Shown here in pieces: positions 22,531-35,400 of a DNA stretch of 64,000 nt (position 1 is the first letter of the stretch; the number at the start of each line of letters is the position of its first letter). A program made the translations under genes and the position numbers. Origin of the DNA: Cladocopium goreaui (taxonomy: Eukaryota; Sar; Dinophyceae; Suessiales; Symbiodiniaceae); the NCBI GenBank assembly GCA_947184155.2, contig CAMXCT020001740.1, positions 1 to 64,000 on the forward strand. Reading direction: 5' to 3'. The notes beneath the pieces are model-generated. The model saw only the letters and a program-made list of their open reading frames with translations. It made no database searches and was not told the DNA's origin.

Positions 22531-24240
22531 TGTCCAGCCAGAAACTCCACAGTTCAATGCAAGTCATACATTTGTTCCATTGTGACTGTGTTATCACCAT
22601 CCCATGATATAGGAAACGAACAAACAATGGCCCGAAGACAGGCACCAACAATGCCAGAATGGAGACCGCACACACGTGACATATGAAACTTTGCCCAGAC
22701 GTTCGAAAGATATTGGCACCACTAGTATGCCAACACCCGGTGGCATTCAGTTCCTGAAGGACAATTGCGGTTTCTGCTAAACGATGATCTCTTCTATTTC
22801 GACGCGGCATGCCTTGTTTATGTCGGTTTGCTCCGGTGAATGGCAGTATGCACATGCACCTGCGCGTTCAAGCATTGAGCCACGGTTTTGTCCAAAAATC
22901 GGACCGAACAAAGGTTACATGATACATTGTGATAAGAACAGCAGAGGGATACGTGAGCATATGCCTACTAGTACTACCCAGTTGAGACCAAGACGGTCAC
23001 CACCATGTATCACATAAATCCCCGTGAAAACGGTGCCTTTTTGATTTGCAATCGTTAATGTCAGATATGTCATTTCGCATGTTCGCATGGATGTCGCTCG
23101 CATTGTTGCGATATTTTGGTTCAGTGCCGTTTGCACTCCAATAAGGTGGCGAAACAGAAAAATGGAAACAATATCCAAACCTTCAAACCACGAAAACAAA
23201 AATAGGTTTGCATTCCTCATTTGTGCAGAGGTGGGTCGGATTCAGGTATTGCCAACAGGGCTGTCTCAACAATTCTTGGTGGGGTGGATGATGTGCAAAG
23301 GGGATCTGAAGGATGGCTGCCAGAAGCTCAGCCAAAATTGTAGGAAAAAAGAAAGAGGTTTCGTGCTTCCTGCCCGCCAGGTCACAAAATCAGCCATCAA
23401 GTCTCAATCTGAACCGAGTGTGGTGCTCAGGTGCTAGTGTGTGAATTGAAAACGGCGCAGGACAAAACGCAGGAAAATGTTGTGTTCATGTGAGGATTTG
23501 CATTGTGAAATCATTGTGAAATCGCGTTGTTTGCGGTGGAATTCAGGTCTTATCTCCACTTTCGCTGCCGTACCCAGTTGCGCTGAGTCCAGTGCTTGGT
23601 GCCAATAGGTACGAAGTTTGTCGGATGGGTTTGCTCCAGTAACCTATCACATGGGGATTGGATTGCGCTTGAAACACATGTTTGGTTGAGTCTTTCAGCC
23701 CCCTTCAGCCTCATTATGAGGTTTGACAATTTGCGTTGGGAATTGCAAAGGGTCGAACCGACTTGCTTGGTGCTTGGTTTGATGCATGTTTTTTTTTTTT
23801 GGGGTTTGGTGCCTTAATGCCATTCGCACCATTTGGGAAGTGTCACATTGGCCACGTGCAAAACCGTGCCAGAAAGACGCTTTGAATCTCCGATACAAAC
23901 TGAAAAAGGAGGAGCTTTCGGGATCTGCAGCCATGATCTTCCTGCGTTCCCATCATGTTCCAACGTGCTACTTGTATGTTTGTTTTATGTTTTGAAACCG
24001 GATTTGGAAATAACTGTTGCAAATTTGACGCATGCGCGCGCACACACAAATGTATATGCGTGAGGTGCCGTATATCGGATCGTTTTTTCTTGGCCTCTTT
24101 CGTAGCTAAGCAACTATGTGTGACAACCAGGAGCGAGAGCGCCTGGATTTTCATGGCCTTGCTGGTGATGTGCGGCAAGAGAACGGATCGATCTTGGCGG
24201 TGACACATAATGGATCATAATGGTATTGATGATGTTGATG
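22531..24240. other. No gene recognised
   Basis: Nothing with domain character on either strand. Contains a T-run at 23791-23800 and scattered short frames under 120 codons. Confidence 0.5.
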
Positions 24241-24269
24241 GTTGCAAGCTGTTGGTAATGCAAGGACCA

Positions 24270-24770
24270 GCACGAGCAAGAATAGGATGAAAATGCAGAC
24301 GAACAGGAAGAGGAGGATGAACATTATGAAAATGGAAAGGAAAGTGAAGGAGATGAAGGAGGAGAAGGAAAAAGAGGAGGAGGAAAAAACATCAACAAAA
24401 AACACATGGTCATGACGGTCATGACAATGACAATGAATAACACAACACGATTATGATCATGATGAGGATAATTTGAGGACCATCATGAGGTTCATGATGA
24501 TAACTAGGGTGATGATGATGGTGATGGATTGTGATGGCGATAGTGGTGATGATGATGACAATGACGATGATGACGATGATGGCGATGGTTGAGTTGATGG
24601 TTATGGTTAAGGTTATGGTTGTGGTGATGATGATGATGACGACGACGACGATGATGATGACGACGACGATGACGGCTTCAATGACTATGATCATGATGAT
24701 GATCATGATGATGATCATGATGATGATCATGATGATGATCATATTGGTGGTGGTGCCGATGAATGTGATG
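24270..24770. repeat. Purine tract followed by GAT/GAC trinucleotide array
   Basis: 24270-24400 is an almost pure purine + strand (gaggaggatgaa, gaaggagatgaaggaggagaa). 24440-24760 is (GAT)n mixed with GAC, ending in four copies of 'atgatgatgatc' spaced 15 bp. All frames through it read as Met/Ile/Asp/His homopolymers and are not genes. Confidence 0.85.
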
Positions 24771-24779
24771 GTAGCACGC

Positions 24780-26486
24780 AGAAGTGCCACTCAGAAACTT
24801 GGAGACAACTGCGCTGCACCATTTAATTTCAGCTGCACGGGACAAACATGAGGCATTGCTGGCACTCCGGTCCACCTAGGTCTTGTAAGAATAGATTTGA
24901 TGAATTTGCGCCGGCGACAAACTCGCAGTTGGAACATGCAGTTTTGGTCGGTGCGTCGGAACTCCGATTTGTGGAGGTACCAGGATTCAGGGCTTTCCTG
25001 ACGCACAGGTGCGTGGTCCAGTGGTCCACAGGGTTTGATCAAGATATGAGTACAGGTTGTATAAGTCTGGAAATCCAAATTTTGCCAAGGGCGAAGGGTT
25101 TCCTCTTGTTTGGGGGTACGCCAGCTGTATTTGGCCTTTTGAAACTCCGATCCATGGCAGGTATGGATCGATGTGCCGTGCCTGGCGCCGCGAGGTTGCT
25201 CCGGATGAGGTGTGACACCAGACCAGTACTTTTCCACTTGGCCCAAACCATCCCAATCACCCTTGTGGTCAGATGGGTATCGCACCTGTGCTGAAGAGTG
25301 AGCCTGGGACCCAGGGACCCAGTGTCAGTGTCGATGCAGCGTGGGTGGGGACCCAGAGAGGACAATTTGTTTCCTGAGTTTCTGCATGGCCATGCACAAG
25401 ATGGGCTTCACCGGCAACGTCCTGTCGCTGTGGAAGGCGGCTATGGCCCCCACGCCGGTCCTTGGATCCTAGCCTTCAACGGGGCTATGAACCTCGTACA
25501 TGACATAACCCACGGCACAACTAATACAGAATCTAATTCCCCACTGAGCCTTTCCGCTAGTCTTGCTTGACGGCATGTAAATCCACCCCCACACCAACCA
25601 ATTGGGGAAATGAGACAACTACGCGCACCTGCGGGTATTGTGGGGAAACCGGGAATTGAGTGGGATTGTCATAACACTGGTTTATGGAGAAGGGGCGTCA
25701 CCAAAGAAAATTATAATCTGCAATGATCTTCTATTATCATGGCATCCTCCCAATCACACTCATTTGGTGTTGACATCAATCTGGTTCCTTGTGGCTATGG
25801 CTTATGCTTGCCCCAAGTACTCTAGTATGTCAGCGGCAGGAACTGACGCAAGGTGCACGAGAATCCTGCTGGCTGGGGGCAGGGAACCACAGAATCGAGA
25901 TTGTTTGGTGCCTGGTGACCTGGTGTTGCCATCGGCAAGCAGCCAGGGCAACCAACCATTGAACATCATTGAACAGTTTCTTGTTTTGGAAAACCACACC
26001 GGATTAGTGTCACTACTTTACCCAACAGATGGTGCTAGGGATCCGCCGGATGCAGCACGTTTGTTTGGCAGAGAAGCCACTGAGGACTGGGTTCTCTGAC
26101 CGAAATTTTTGACCGTTCCTTGAGGATTTGGATCACAAACTCACTCGTGGGCTGGATCAACTCGCAGCAGGCTCCTGTGGTGGGAACGCATCCAATCTGG
26201 CACTGCAGATGTTATCCTAAACCCACTTTTTACACACCTTACCTGCTGAATTCCACATTTTGGTCCAATGTCTCAATTGTGATTCCCATTTTTTTGGGAT
26301 CAGCTTGGTCGAACTGCTGTGGTGAAAAATGTTCGTTCTTGCATGTCCGTGACAGTCATGACAGTCACAACATGTGGCAATGTGTGGGCCATTGACTTCT
26401 CAAGGGTAAGCACCACCTCGCTGGATGCGGGGGTAAGTTTCGAACCGCCGCCCGGCGGCTGACGAAACAGTTCAGCTTCTGGGCGG
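24780..26486. other. Region upstream of CFAP57; one possible exon only
   Basis: No gene assigned. A short segment at about 25387-25465 (MAMHKMGFTGNVLSLWKAAM) has protein-like composition and may be an exon of an unidentified + strand gene, but no partner exons were found. The 148-codon frame at 24848-25294 shows no domain. Confidence 0.35.
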
Positions 26487-29400
26487 ATGGCAGAGACGAA
26501 AGTGGAGAAGGCCGAGAAAGGCGACAAAACGGAGAAAGCCGAGGCCAGAACTGTCGGGGTCCAAACTGCCCAATCAACAGTGTGGATGTTTTTTGGTACC
26601 CAAACTGTGAGGGAAAGTCGGATCCAGTTGAGGAGGTCATTTTTCAGGGATGGTTCTGGGATGATCAGGAGGCGGGTGGAGCGCAGCTGGCTCATCGGCA
26701 TGTCTTTGGATTTAAGAGTGGCGTCAAGGGCAACATGCACTTCACAGATGACGCCCACCTACTGCAGCATGACAGAGCTCAAGGGCTTGGGCCGGACCAG
26801 AAGGAGTTCCCAACTCTAGATCCCAACTGGAGATCGGGTTTTGACAGTTTGAACTATGAATCGCTGGTTTCCCCGTGCAAGAAAACTGCAAACTTGGACA
26901 GGTGACTGACCACCAATCTTAGCTTTTCCATCATTCTGTTGGATTGTAATTCAGGTACCCAGGTACCCAATTCTATATCTTCCGGAACCCTCACAACTTC
27001 ATAGAACTTCCAGTGCTGGCATGACATGCGCAGCACGGACTCGCATGAGGTATCCAGCCGGGCACAACACCATCCTGTACCATGCTGATCACAAGGCTCA
27101 GATTCGCGTTTTTCCAGGCCGGGATTGAACGAGAAACATCCCTGTTGGTCAGCCCCTGGCAGCCTAGCTATTGATAATCCATGGCTATCCTCAACTTCAA
27201 TAGATGAATCATTTACGGCAGTTTGTGTAGCAGTGTTTGACAACCAGAGGGTAGTGGGAGCAACCATTTCATTTGTCTTAAGAATGAATATTAGTAGAAG
27301 AGGCCGTGTCACTGAATTGTTTTCTAAAGGGGATCAGTTAAAGGTCAAAATGGCCAAACTGAAATTTTCCGAAACTGGAGATGGACGCCTGTTTTTAGTT
27401 TTGGGGCGACGTTTAGTAAATTATTAGGAGGAAGGGATTAGTTATTTTTTTGGTGTAGCCTAGTGATAAAAACTCCAAATTGTTGAAATCTTTAGGGTAC
27501 GAATGGCATAGCAACAATCCCAAATGGGACGTATTCCCAGCACGTGGAGAGATGTGGAGAGAACAAGACACAGCACCCCCCCATGGATTATCAACAAAAA
27601 CTCTAGTTTCCAAGCATCCCATTGAACAATCCTATACAAATTACTGAATCAATTATAGCAACCCCAGAAAAGATTGAACACATATAGAAAAGTAATGTAT
27701 TATTTTGAAAGATTTTCCTTTTCTGCCTTTATGGGGGGGTTTCTTCTCCGGTACTTTCCCGGTTCAACATGCCGTTGTCATTGGCTCTTTAGCCCAGGCT
27801 CGGAGGGCAGCGAAGGCATTTCCAGCTTGGCGCTGAGTCCCAACCGGAAGTTTCTCGCGGTGACGCGGCGGTGAAACAAAAGAGCCCAATGGGGGATGGC
27901 AAAAACGATAGCTAAGTTGGTTTATAACTCCAATAATTATGGTTTATGATGGTTTATGGTACTTATAACTATAGTTATTTGGGCTTATAAACCAACAAAC
28001 ATAACTCTTTTTTTGGGATCCTGGCTTTTGGACTATCTTGGATTCCAAAAGAGAGGGAGAGAGAGAGAGAGAGCGCAACATCCCTGACATACGCTCACAA
28101 AATGATGAACATGATTGATTTTGCGAGGCGGACCGATCAACATGTTTCTTAACGGAACCCATCACACCCAAAAAGTTGCAGTCTATTTTGGTAACACTAC
28201 GGTTCAACAACCTTTTACTAGGGTTGAGGCAGATTTACGGGGAATGATTCAGGTGGGTCTAGCTCAAATGGAAGGGAAAGCTCTGTTGTCTTCTGGTGCG
28301 CTTCCCAGAAGAATGTTGTCTCTGACTGTCATGGTCATGCTCCCCACATCCAAGGTGTGTGAAAAGTTCCAAGAAAGAGCTGTGTGCTATGTCTACGACG
28401 TCACCACCGGGAAGCGACGAAGAGGTCAACTCACCTACGGCGATTGTGATGCCACTGGGCTCGTTTGGCTGGTTGTAGGTGCTTGGATCTTCTGAAACAA
28501 GATGGCTTGAGTTTAGCTTGCAGTCAAGCTGAGTAAAGCAATGCTTGATGACAGATCTATTTCGTGATATCACCGGCACCGATCTCGCTGTACTTGGAAG
28601 CGCCGAGGCTCGGGAATATGTTTGCGCGGCCTTCTCTGCAGAGAACAAGTTCCTGATCACCCAGGGAGGTCCTCCTGATTGGACCTTGATTTTATGGTCC
28701 TGGGACAAGGCAGGTGGGTCTGGTGGGGGATAGGCATCCCTTTTTCTGCGTTGCCGTTGCTGTCAGGCCAAAGCGCATGGCGCGGTGAAGGTGTCCAACC
28801 TCACAGGTAGCATGATCCACGAATGTTCCTTCAATCCGCAAGACTCCTCCTTGGCACCCTGGCCGCCAAGAGGCCACCATACCCCATTGTGTCGAAAAAT
28901 CATTTGGGTCTGTCTTGGTCCAGCTCTCTAACATCCCCAAAATCTGAGGTGTGCATCATTGGAGATGGCGTCTTCAAGTTCTTTCGGCTGCAGGAAGGCA
29001 CTTTCAAGGGCATTCCCAACCAGCTGAACAAGATGCGAGAGGCTCTACTACCCAGGGGAGTTCTGTTTTCTCCTATACCTTGCTGCTGATTAGGGTGTGT
29101 GTGTATATATATATAATATAAATATAGATATAAATGTAAATAAACAAATAAATAAATACATAAATAAATAAATAAATATATATATATATATACAGATCCA
29201 TGAGCTTTTAAATTTTGTTTCAAGGTCTCATCCAATGCCTAGGCCCTAGGACATGAAGCCCAGTGTATCTTGCTTTCAAAACACATCTTACTTTCTTGTG
29301 GGTTGAATCCAGATCTCCTTGCTTCACTTTACAATTCTGGTTGTAGTTCCATTCTTTCCATTCTTTTCGCGGGAAATCATCATTTTCGTTTCGTGTTTTC

Positions 29401-32400
29401 CTGTTGTTCTTGGTGGAAATCATCTTATTTTACGATTGGCTTGAAGCCCATTCTATTTGGTTCCAAGTTCCAATCATATTCTTCCCGCTTCAAACAATTT
29501 CATGTCAGCCTCTAACTCCGAATTCTTCGTTCAGAGCACCATCTCTGTTGCAACTCGCAGGCATCAAATCAGAACTATGTGTGCCACACCTGGCTGAACG
29601 ACGATCGGCTGATCGTCTGTAGTGAAGCTGGGGATGCCTTGCTCTTCGACAGCGGGGGTGAGTTCAAGATGGTGCTTCCATGTTCGCCCTGTGAGCCCCG
29701 ATCGCTGCTCTGTGTGGCATCCTTTAGCCGCGGCTTCATCGCAGGTGCGGTGGTCTCTTTTTGATTGCGGTGCGGGCTGACACTGCGGTGGTTGATAGAT
29801 CTTTGTTTGTATATATATATATATATCAATATCTATATCAATATCTATATCAATATCTATGTCTCCATCTCTATCTCTCTCTCTCTCTTTCTCTGTGTGC
29901 ACGTTTTTTTCTGTATATATTTAAATTTATTTAAGTAGCATTGATTACAGGATTGGGCGTCTGAGACGGTCTTTTTCACCACTGGTGTGCTTTGTTTTTC
30001 GGGTCGATCAGGGGCACCCAGTGGGATTCGGTCGGGGAATTTTTTTGTCGCAGGCAGTGAGAAGGGCGTGGTCACCTTCTACGAGAGAAGTGATGATGCC
30101 AAGGACTGCGACTATGACATGCACCATGTCACCATGTGCATGTCATTCATAGGAGATAATACGTAAATAAAGAGATTTTTATACATAACACACATTAAAA
30201 AACCAACACATATAATGTGTCTTTAATATAAAATACTATAATATAATGTAATACAATATAACATGATACAGGGTATAGATAAATGGACGGAAAATTATGT
30301 GCCAATAACCATCTTGAGCAGTGCAGGAGATGTTCCGCAAGGCCAAGGAGGTTCGCAGAACTTATCATGGCCTGCCTGGAAAATGGCTATGGCTATGGAT
30401 CAATTCCCAAATGATACCATTTCTTAGGGGATGAACGTGGATGAACATCCATAAAATTCCCATGATGGGGATGGGTCAAAACCTGTCGATAGCATATTTT
30501 GGATGGACGAACATCCATAAACAGCTACGAATTGATGTGAACTACAGGGCTACAGTTACAGGCTTTTGACACATTCATATGAATATCTGACCATAGGTTT
30601 CTTCAAGGTGATGGCGAAATGAAACAAGCCCTGACTTTGACCAGTGATTCTGAGGAAGTGCACGAAAGACAGATGATCCAGGAATCCTGACCATTCCCTA
30701 TTTTCTGGTCACAGATCAAAGAAATCAAAGGATTTCAACCATTTCAACCATTTCAACCATTTCAACCATTTCAACCATTTCAACCATTTCAACCTTAGGA
30801 TCTGTGACCTTCCAAGAAGAGTTGAGGAACACACTGCATCCGCAGGTGAAGCTCGATAGCTCCATGGCGGGGCCCATGCCCAGTGTAGGTGCTGTCACGG
30901 CAACCTGGTGGCAGATCCTGCCGGAAACATCAGATCCTGCCCAACCTGAAACATCTGAAACTCAACAGCTTATACAGCTTCAACAGCCTGTGTTTTGATG
31001 GCAACGCTATTTTCACCTTCAGTGGAGTTGACTGAGGCCATGACCGTGAGCCCAGCAGAGGAAACAGTGGCCATTGCTACCAGCAGCAATCAGCTGCTAA
31101 CGTCACTTGGTGAACAGAAAACAGATGCTACTGTACCATCTGGTAAACATACAAACAGATCAAAAAGCTATGGAAATCACCATCTTTAATAGGCAAATAC
31201 ACTATAAATGGGCCATTTTCAATAGCAACCTGTTGAATTAGCAGAGGGTAGTGACTGCGATGCCCCAGGTTTTCGCTCAGCCCCACGGATTTCCTGAAAG
31301 CCGAAGAGGGCAACGTGGAGCACGCCCTGACGTCCTTTCACACAGGGCCAGGACCTTGAAACCTGACGCACGGATGAATGCTAGCTATACATCTCCAATC
31401 TGGTTGGTGGTTTGGAACATGAATTTTATTTTTCCATAATATATGGAATAATCATCCCAACTTGCTAAAATTTTTCAGAGGGGTTGAAACCACCAACCAG
31501 CCATACATTTTCCATACATTTTCCATTGTAGCTGGGAAAGTGGATGTGGATTCTCCCCAGGCCCATCTTTGGCTTGGACGTTTGTGTCCGAAAACCGCTG
31601 GTGGTGACCTGTGGCACCTTGGCATGGGATGGAGTGGTTGCTGATTGCCACCAGTGCCCCTTGTTGGGCAGAGCTTTTTTTTTTCCGGTGATGTTCCGTT
31701 ATTCACCCCGCTTCGCGTGGGGTGGCCGCCCACACCGCAGGTTTATTTCGGTCCGTGAGAGGGGCTAAGGGTGGTTTTCCCCCGTGGGGGCTCCCCAAGC
31801 TAGGGAATTTTCACTTTTCCCCCCCGTGGGGGCTCCCCAAGCTAGGGAATTTTCACTTTTCCCCCCCGTGGGGGCTCCCCAAGCTAGGGAATTTTCACTT
31901 TTCCCCCCCGTGGGGGCTCCCCAAGCTAGGGAATTTTCACTTTTCCCCCCCGTGGGGGCTCCCCAAGCTAGGGAATTTTCACTTTTCCCCCCGTGGGGGC
32001 TCCCCAAGCTAGGGAATTTTCACTTTTCCCCCCCGTGGGGGCTCCCCAAGCTAGGGAATTTTCACTTTTCCCCGCCGTGACAGCTTCCCAAGCTATGGAA
32101 TTTTCACTTTTCCCTCCCTTGGAGGCTCTCCAAGCTGCGGAAAGCTGCGGAATTTCAAATAGCTAGACAACGACGCCTAGATAGTCCCCCAAATCCCGTG
32201 TTCTTTGAATGTGTTTCCATGTTTTTGCAACGGTTTCCTTCAAAGCACGGTACTTTACACTTTTGTCGCCATAAAACCGGTCGAAAACATCATGTTCGAC
32301 AATGCTTCCAATTCCCTTATCTCCCCAACCGTTGAAAATACCGCTATTTACAGTGTTTTCTTCAATTTTTCCATGTTCCAATGCCGGTAGCCAACTCCAA

Positions 32401-35400
32401 CATATATATATATATAGAAATCCTTCCAAAACATTGTTTTTGACAGTGTTTTTCCAATGTTTCCAGTCAAACAGACGGTAATTTACACGTTTTTTGCCAT
32501 AAAGGCAGTAAATCCTTCCAAAACATTGCTTTTGACAGTGTTTTTGTAATGTTTCCAGTCAAGCATACGGTAATTTACACGTTTTTTGCTATAACGTCAG
32601 TCCAAAACACTTGTTTTTGCAGTGTTTTCAATGCTCTGGCATCCAAAAACCCTGCAAAATCTTGCTATGTACAATGTTTTTTTCATTTTTGGCCGTTTTT
32701 CCATTGCCGGAAAGCTACCAAAATGACCCAAAATTCCATTTCAATACCCTCTTGCGCTCAGACACCCAAAAATCCTCGAAAAATGTCGCAAACACCACCG
32801 TATTCTGGTCTCGGTGCGAAACCGTTTTTGGCCCCCCCCCAGCTAAAGCTGATATAGCGACTGCTATATTAACAAATGTCATTGAGCATTTAGTGTTGCT
32901 GTTTTGCCCCCCAATAAGCACGCCTTCACCGCCAAAGCGGTGTGGGCGGATTTTTGGGAACTTGCTTTCAACGCTTGAAATAGATTTCCGGTGGAAGCGT
33001 GAACGTCTGAAGCTTTGTTCCCTTCGGTGTCGTTCGAAAAGTCCCAAGGCACGGACAAGACGGTGCGAATCTGGAATTTCGTCGATCGGACGCAAGAACT
33101 GTGCAAGGTCTTCAATGAGGACATGGGGCGGCCGACGTATATTCGGCTGACTTATATTGTTGGCTGTGGACCTGTACTTGGAGTCCAAAGTTCTTGTTTT
33201 GCCCAGAGTTGATGCATCAGGATGACATTTTCCAGTTGAAACCAAGCTGCTCGAGTCTAGAGATCCCCATTTTTATCAGTTTTTTCTCCATTTTCCTCAA
33301 TTTTTCTTGTTTTTTCCCAATTTCTGCCAATGTCCTGTAAATTTCCCAACATGTTCCGTAAATCTTTCATCATTTTCCCTCCAGGAAGCCTTCTCCGTGG
33401 CCTTCCACCCGAGCGGCTTCCATTTGATCGTGGGCTTTGCCGATAAGGTGCGCTTGATGAATCTCCTCATGGAGGATTTCAGGACCTACAAGGAGATCCC
33501 CATCAAGGCTGGGGCCATGGATCCCATGGGCTTAGCTGAATTTTTTGGAGGCGATGGAGACAAAAAGACTTTAAAATCGCGTGGCCTAGAGAGCTTTAAC
33601 CTCTGCTAACCCAAGATAATATGGAAAATGGAAAGCCACCATGTTTTCATGGATAACCACCATGTTTTCATAGGTAAATCTAGCCATGGGCCCTCTGGGC
33701 CTCTGGGCTTTTTGAGGCTTGCAGAGAGACGCGCTTCAGCCATGGGGGCCAATTCTTTGCAGCCGTGAACTCCAACACCATCCAGGTCTGGATCCGGATC
33801 CAATGGCCATGGGATTTCACCAGGAAATTTCCATGGGATTTCCAGTTGGGGCTTGGATTAACATGGGGACATCCAACCACTGGGAGTTTCAATGGGGATT
33901 TAACCATATTTAACCCATGAAACGGAGATAAATGGTGATTTCACCCGCCAATGAATGGAGGTACAAGGATCATCATATTTTGTTAGAACAGCCGGGGATT
34001 TCGAATCAACCAATGGCCAAATACGCGGCATTTTTACAACCCATAGGAATACAGACGTTGAATCCATAAATGGCTGGTGGCACATCCCCTCAGGCAATCA
34101 TGGCTTGCTGGAAAATTCTCCATTTCCACGGCTTTTCCCAATGAAAGCTTCATTTCAATGGATTGGTTGGATTGGTTTAAGGGAACATCTTAACCGGAAA
34201 CCATGGATTTTCCAATTCAATATGGGGCTTTCCTGTAAATTTTCTTTTAAACCAATCCATTGATCATTTTTTTCCCGATGAGGTCTACAAGACCTACACC
34301 TGCGAAGTGGTCTGCAACCTTCGAGGTCATCAGTCCAAGGTGCCCAGTGCAAACGTGGCTGGGAAATCCCCCGTTTTAAATGGGGAAAACTATCTATAGA
34401 TATCGTAATTTTCCGTTGCCATGTTTGAGTCCTGGAGGGCAACTGGTGGATAAAAATGGGGAAAACATCGGGATACAATGGTTTTTTTTGTGATATATTA
34501 ATGGCATATTGGTGAAATACCCCCAGCAACTCACATAGATGCGGGAGAATCCATGGATCATTTCTAAAAGAATCTCATGAATTTCCACAGCTATGGCAGG
34601 TTACTGGAAGCCCATTTACCCGATTGTATCATTTGGGCAACATGCGTAAATCATTAGTGGTTGTGGCTTTGGGTGTGCCACATTCTTCTGAAAGTGCTCA
34701 TGATTTGATGGGATGTGATGCTTGTGATGTTTGTGAATATTTCAGTTCTGGTGTTTGTGAGAAAATTACCCTCTGGTAATGACTAACATAGCTATTGAAA
34801 ATGGCCATTCATAGTGGATTTTCCCATGAAAAATGGTGATTGTCCATAGTTATGTTAGTTTACCAGAGGGTATGGGGATAGAACTGGAGCCTCTCGTTTT
34901 TTTTTTGGGCCAAAAAAGGAAGGTCGGTTGCCTTCACTGAGGTGAAGGCGGTGTGTTGGACCAGCGATGACTTCCACCTGGTGTCCACCGGCCAAGATGG
35001 CGCCACTTATGAGTATGACATCCTGAAAGAGGGTCGCCGCGTGTCTGACGCTCGGACAGAACATCTGTGAAAATAACCGGAGGGTCCCTTCACTTGAAGC
35101 TTCCTTTGTTGGTACGGAAAATAGACCAATTTCCATTCAGTGACCTATGATTAAGGTGTGAAAGCGCTTCATTACTTGATCAATTTGACACTGATGTTTG
35201 GACAAGAATGTTCGAGCCCCAAACGTGTCATTCTCCAACGTTGTGCCTCATGCTGAGGAGTGGTCACAGAAGGGAACCAACTTTACCAGCAACTTGGTAT
35301 TGTAATGTGGTTTGCCCAATAAATAAACCATCCATATCAGTCATATCAGTCCCAGAAATAGTCGGAACGAACCATCTCCACATGGTAGTTGTTCATGGCA

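Noticed and set aside
22253-22855. 200-codon - strand ORF
   Set aside because: Covers the 15-bp CACACA repeat array and has no domain; flanks are not protein-like.
24531-24851. Met/Asp/Ile-rich ORFs
   Set aside because: Pure translation of the GAT trinucleotide array.
24848-25294. 148-codon + strand ORF before CFAP57
   Set aside because: No domain, no splice partners and no fit to the CFAP57 N-terminus; kept only as unresolved sequence.
31722-32080. Repetitive ORFs on both strands (PPWGLPKLGNFHFS type)
   Set aside because: Produced by the 42-bp array in a CFAP57 intron; no exon junction joins to it.
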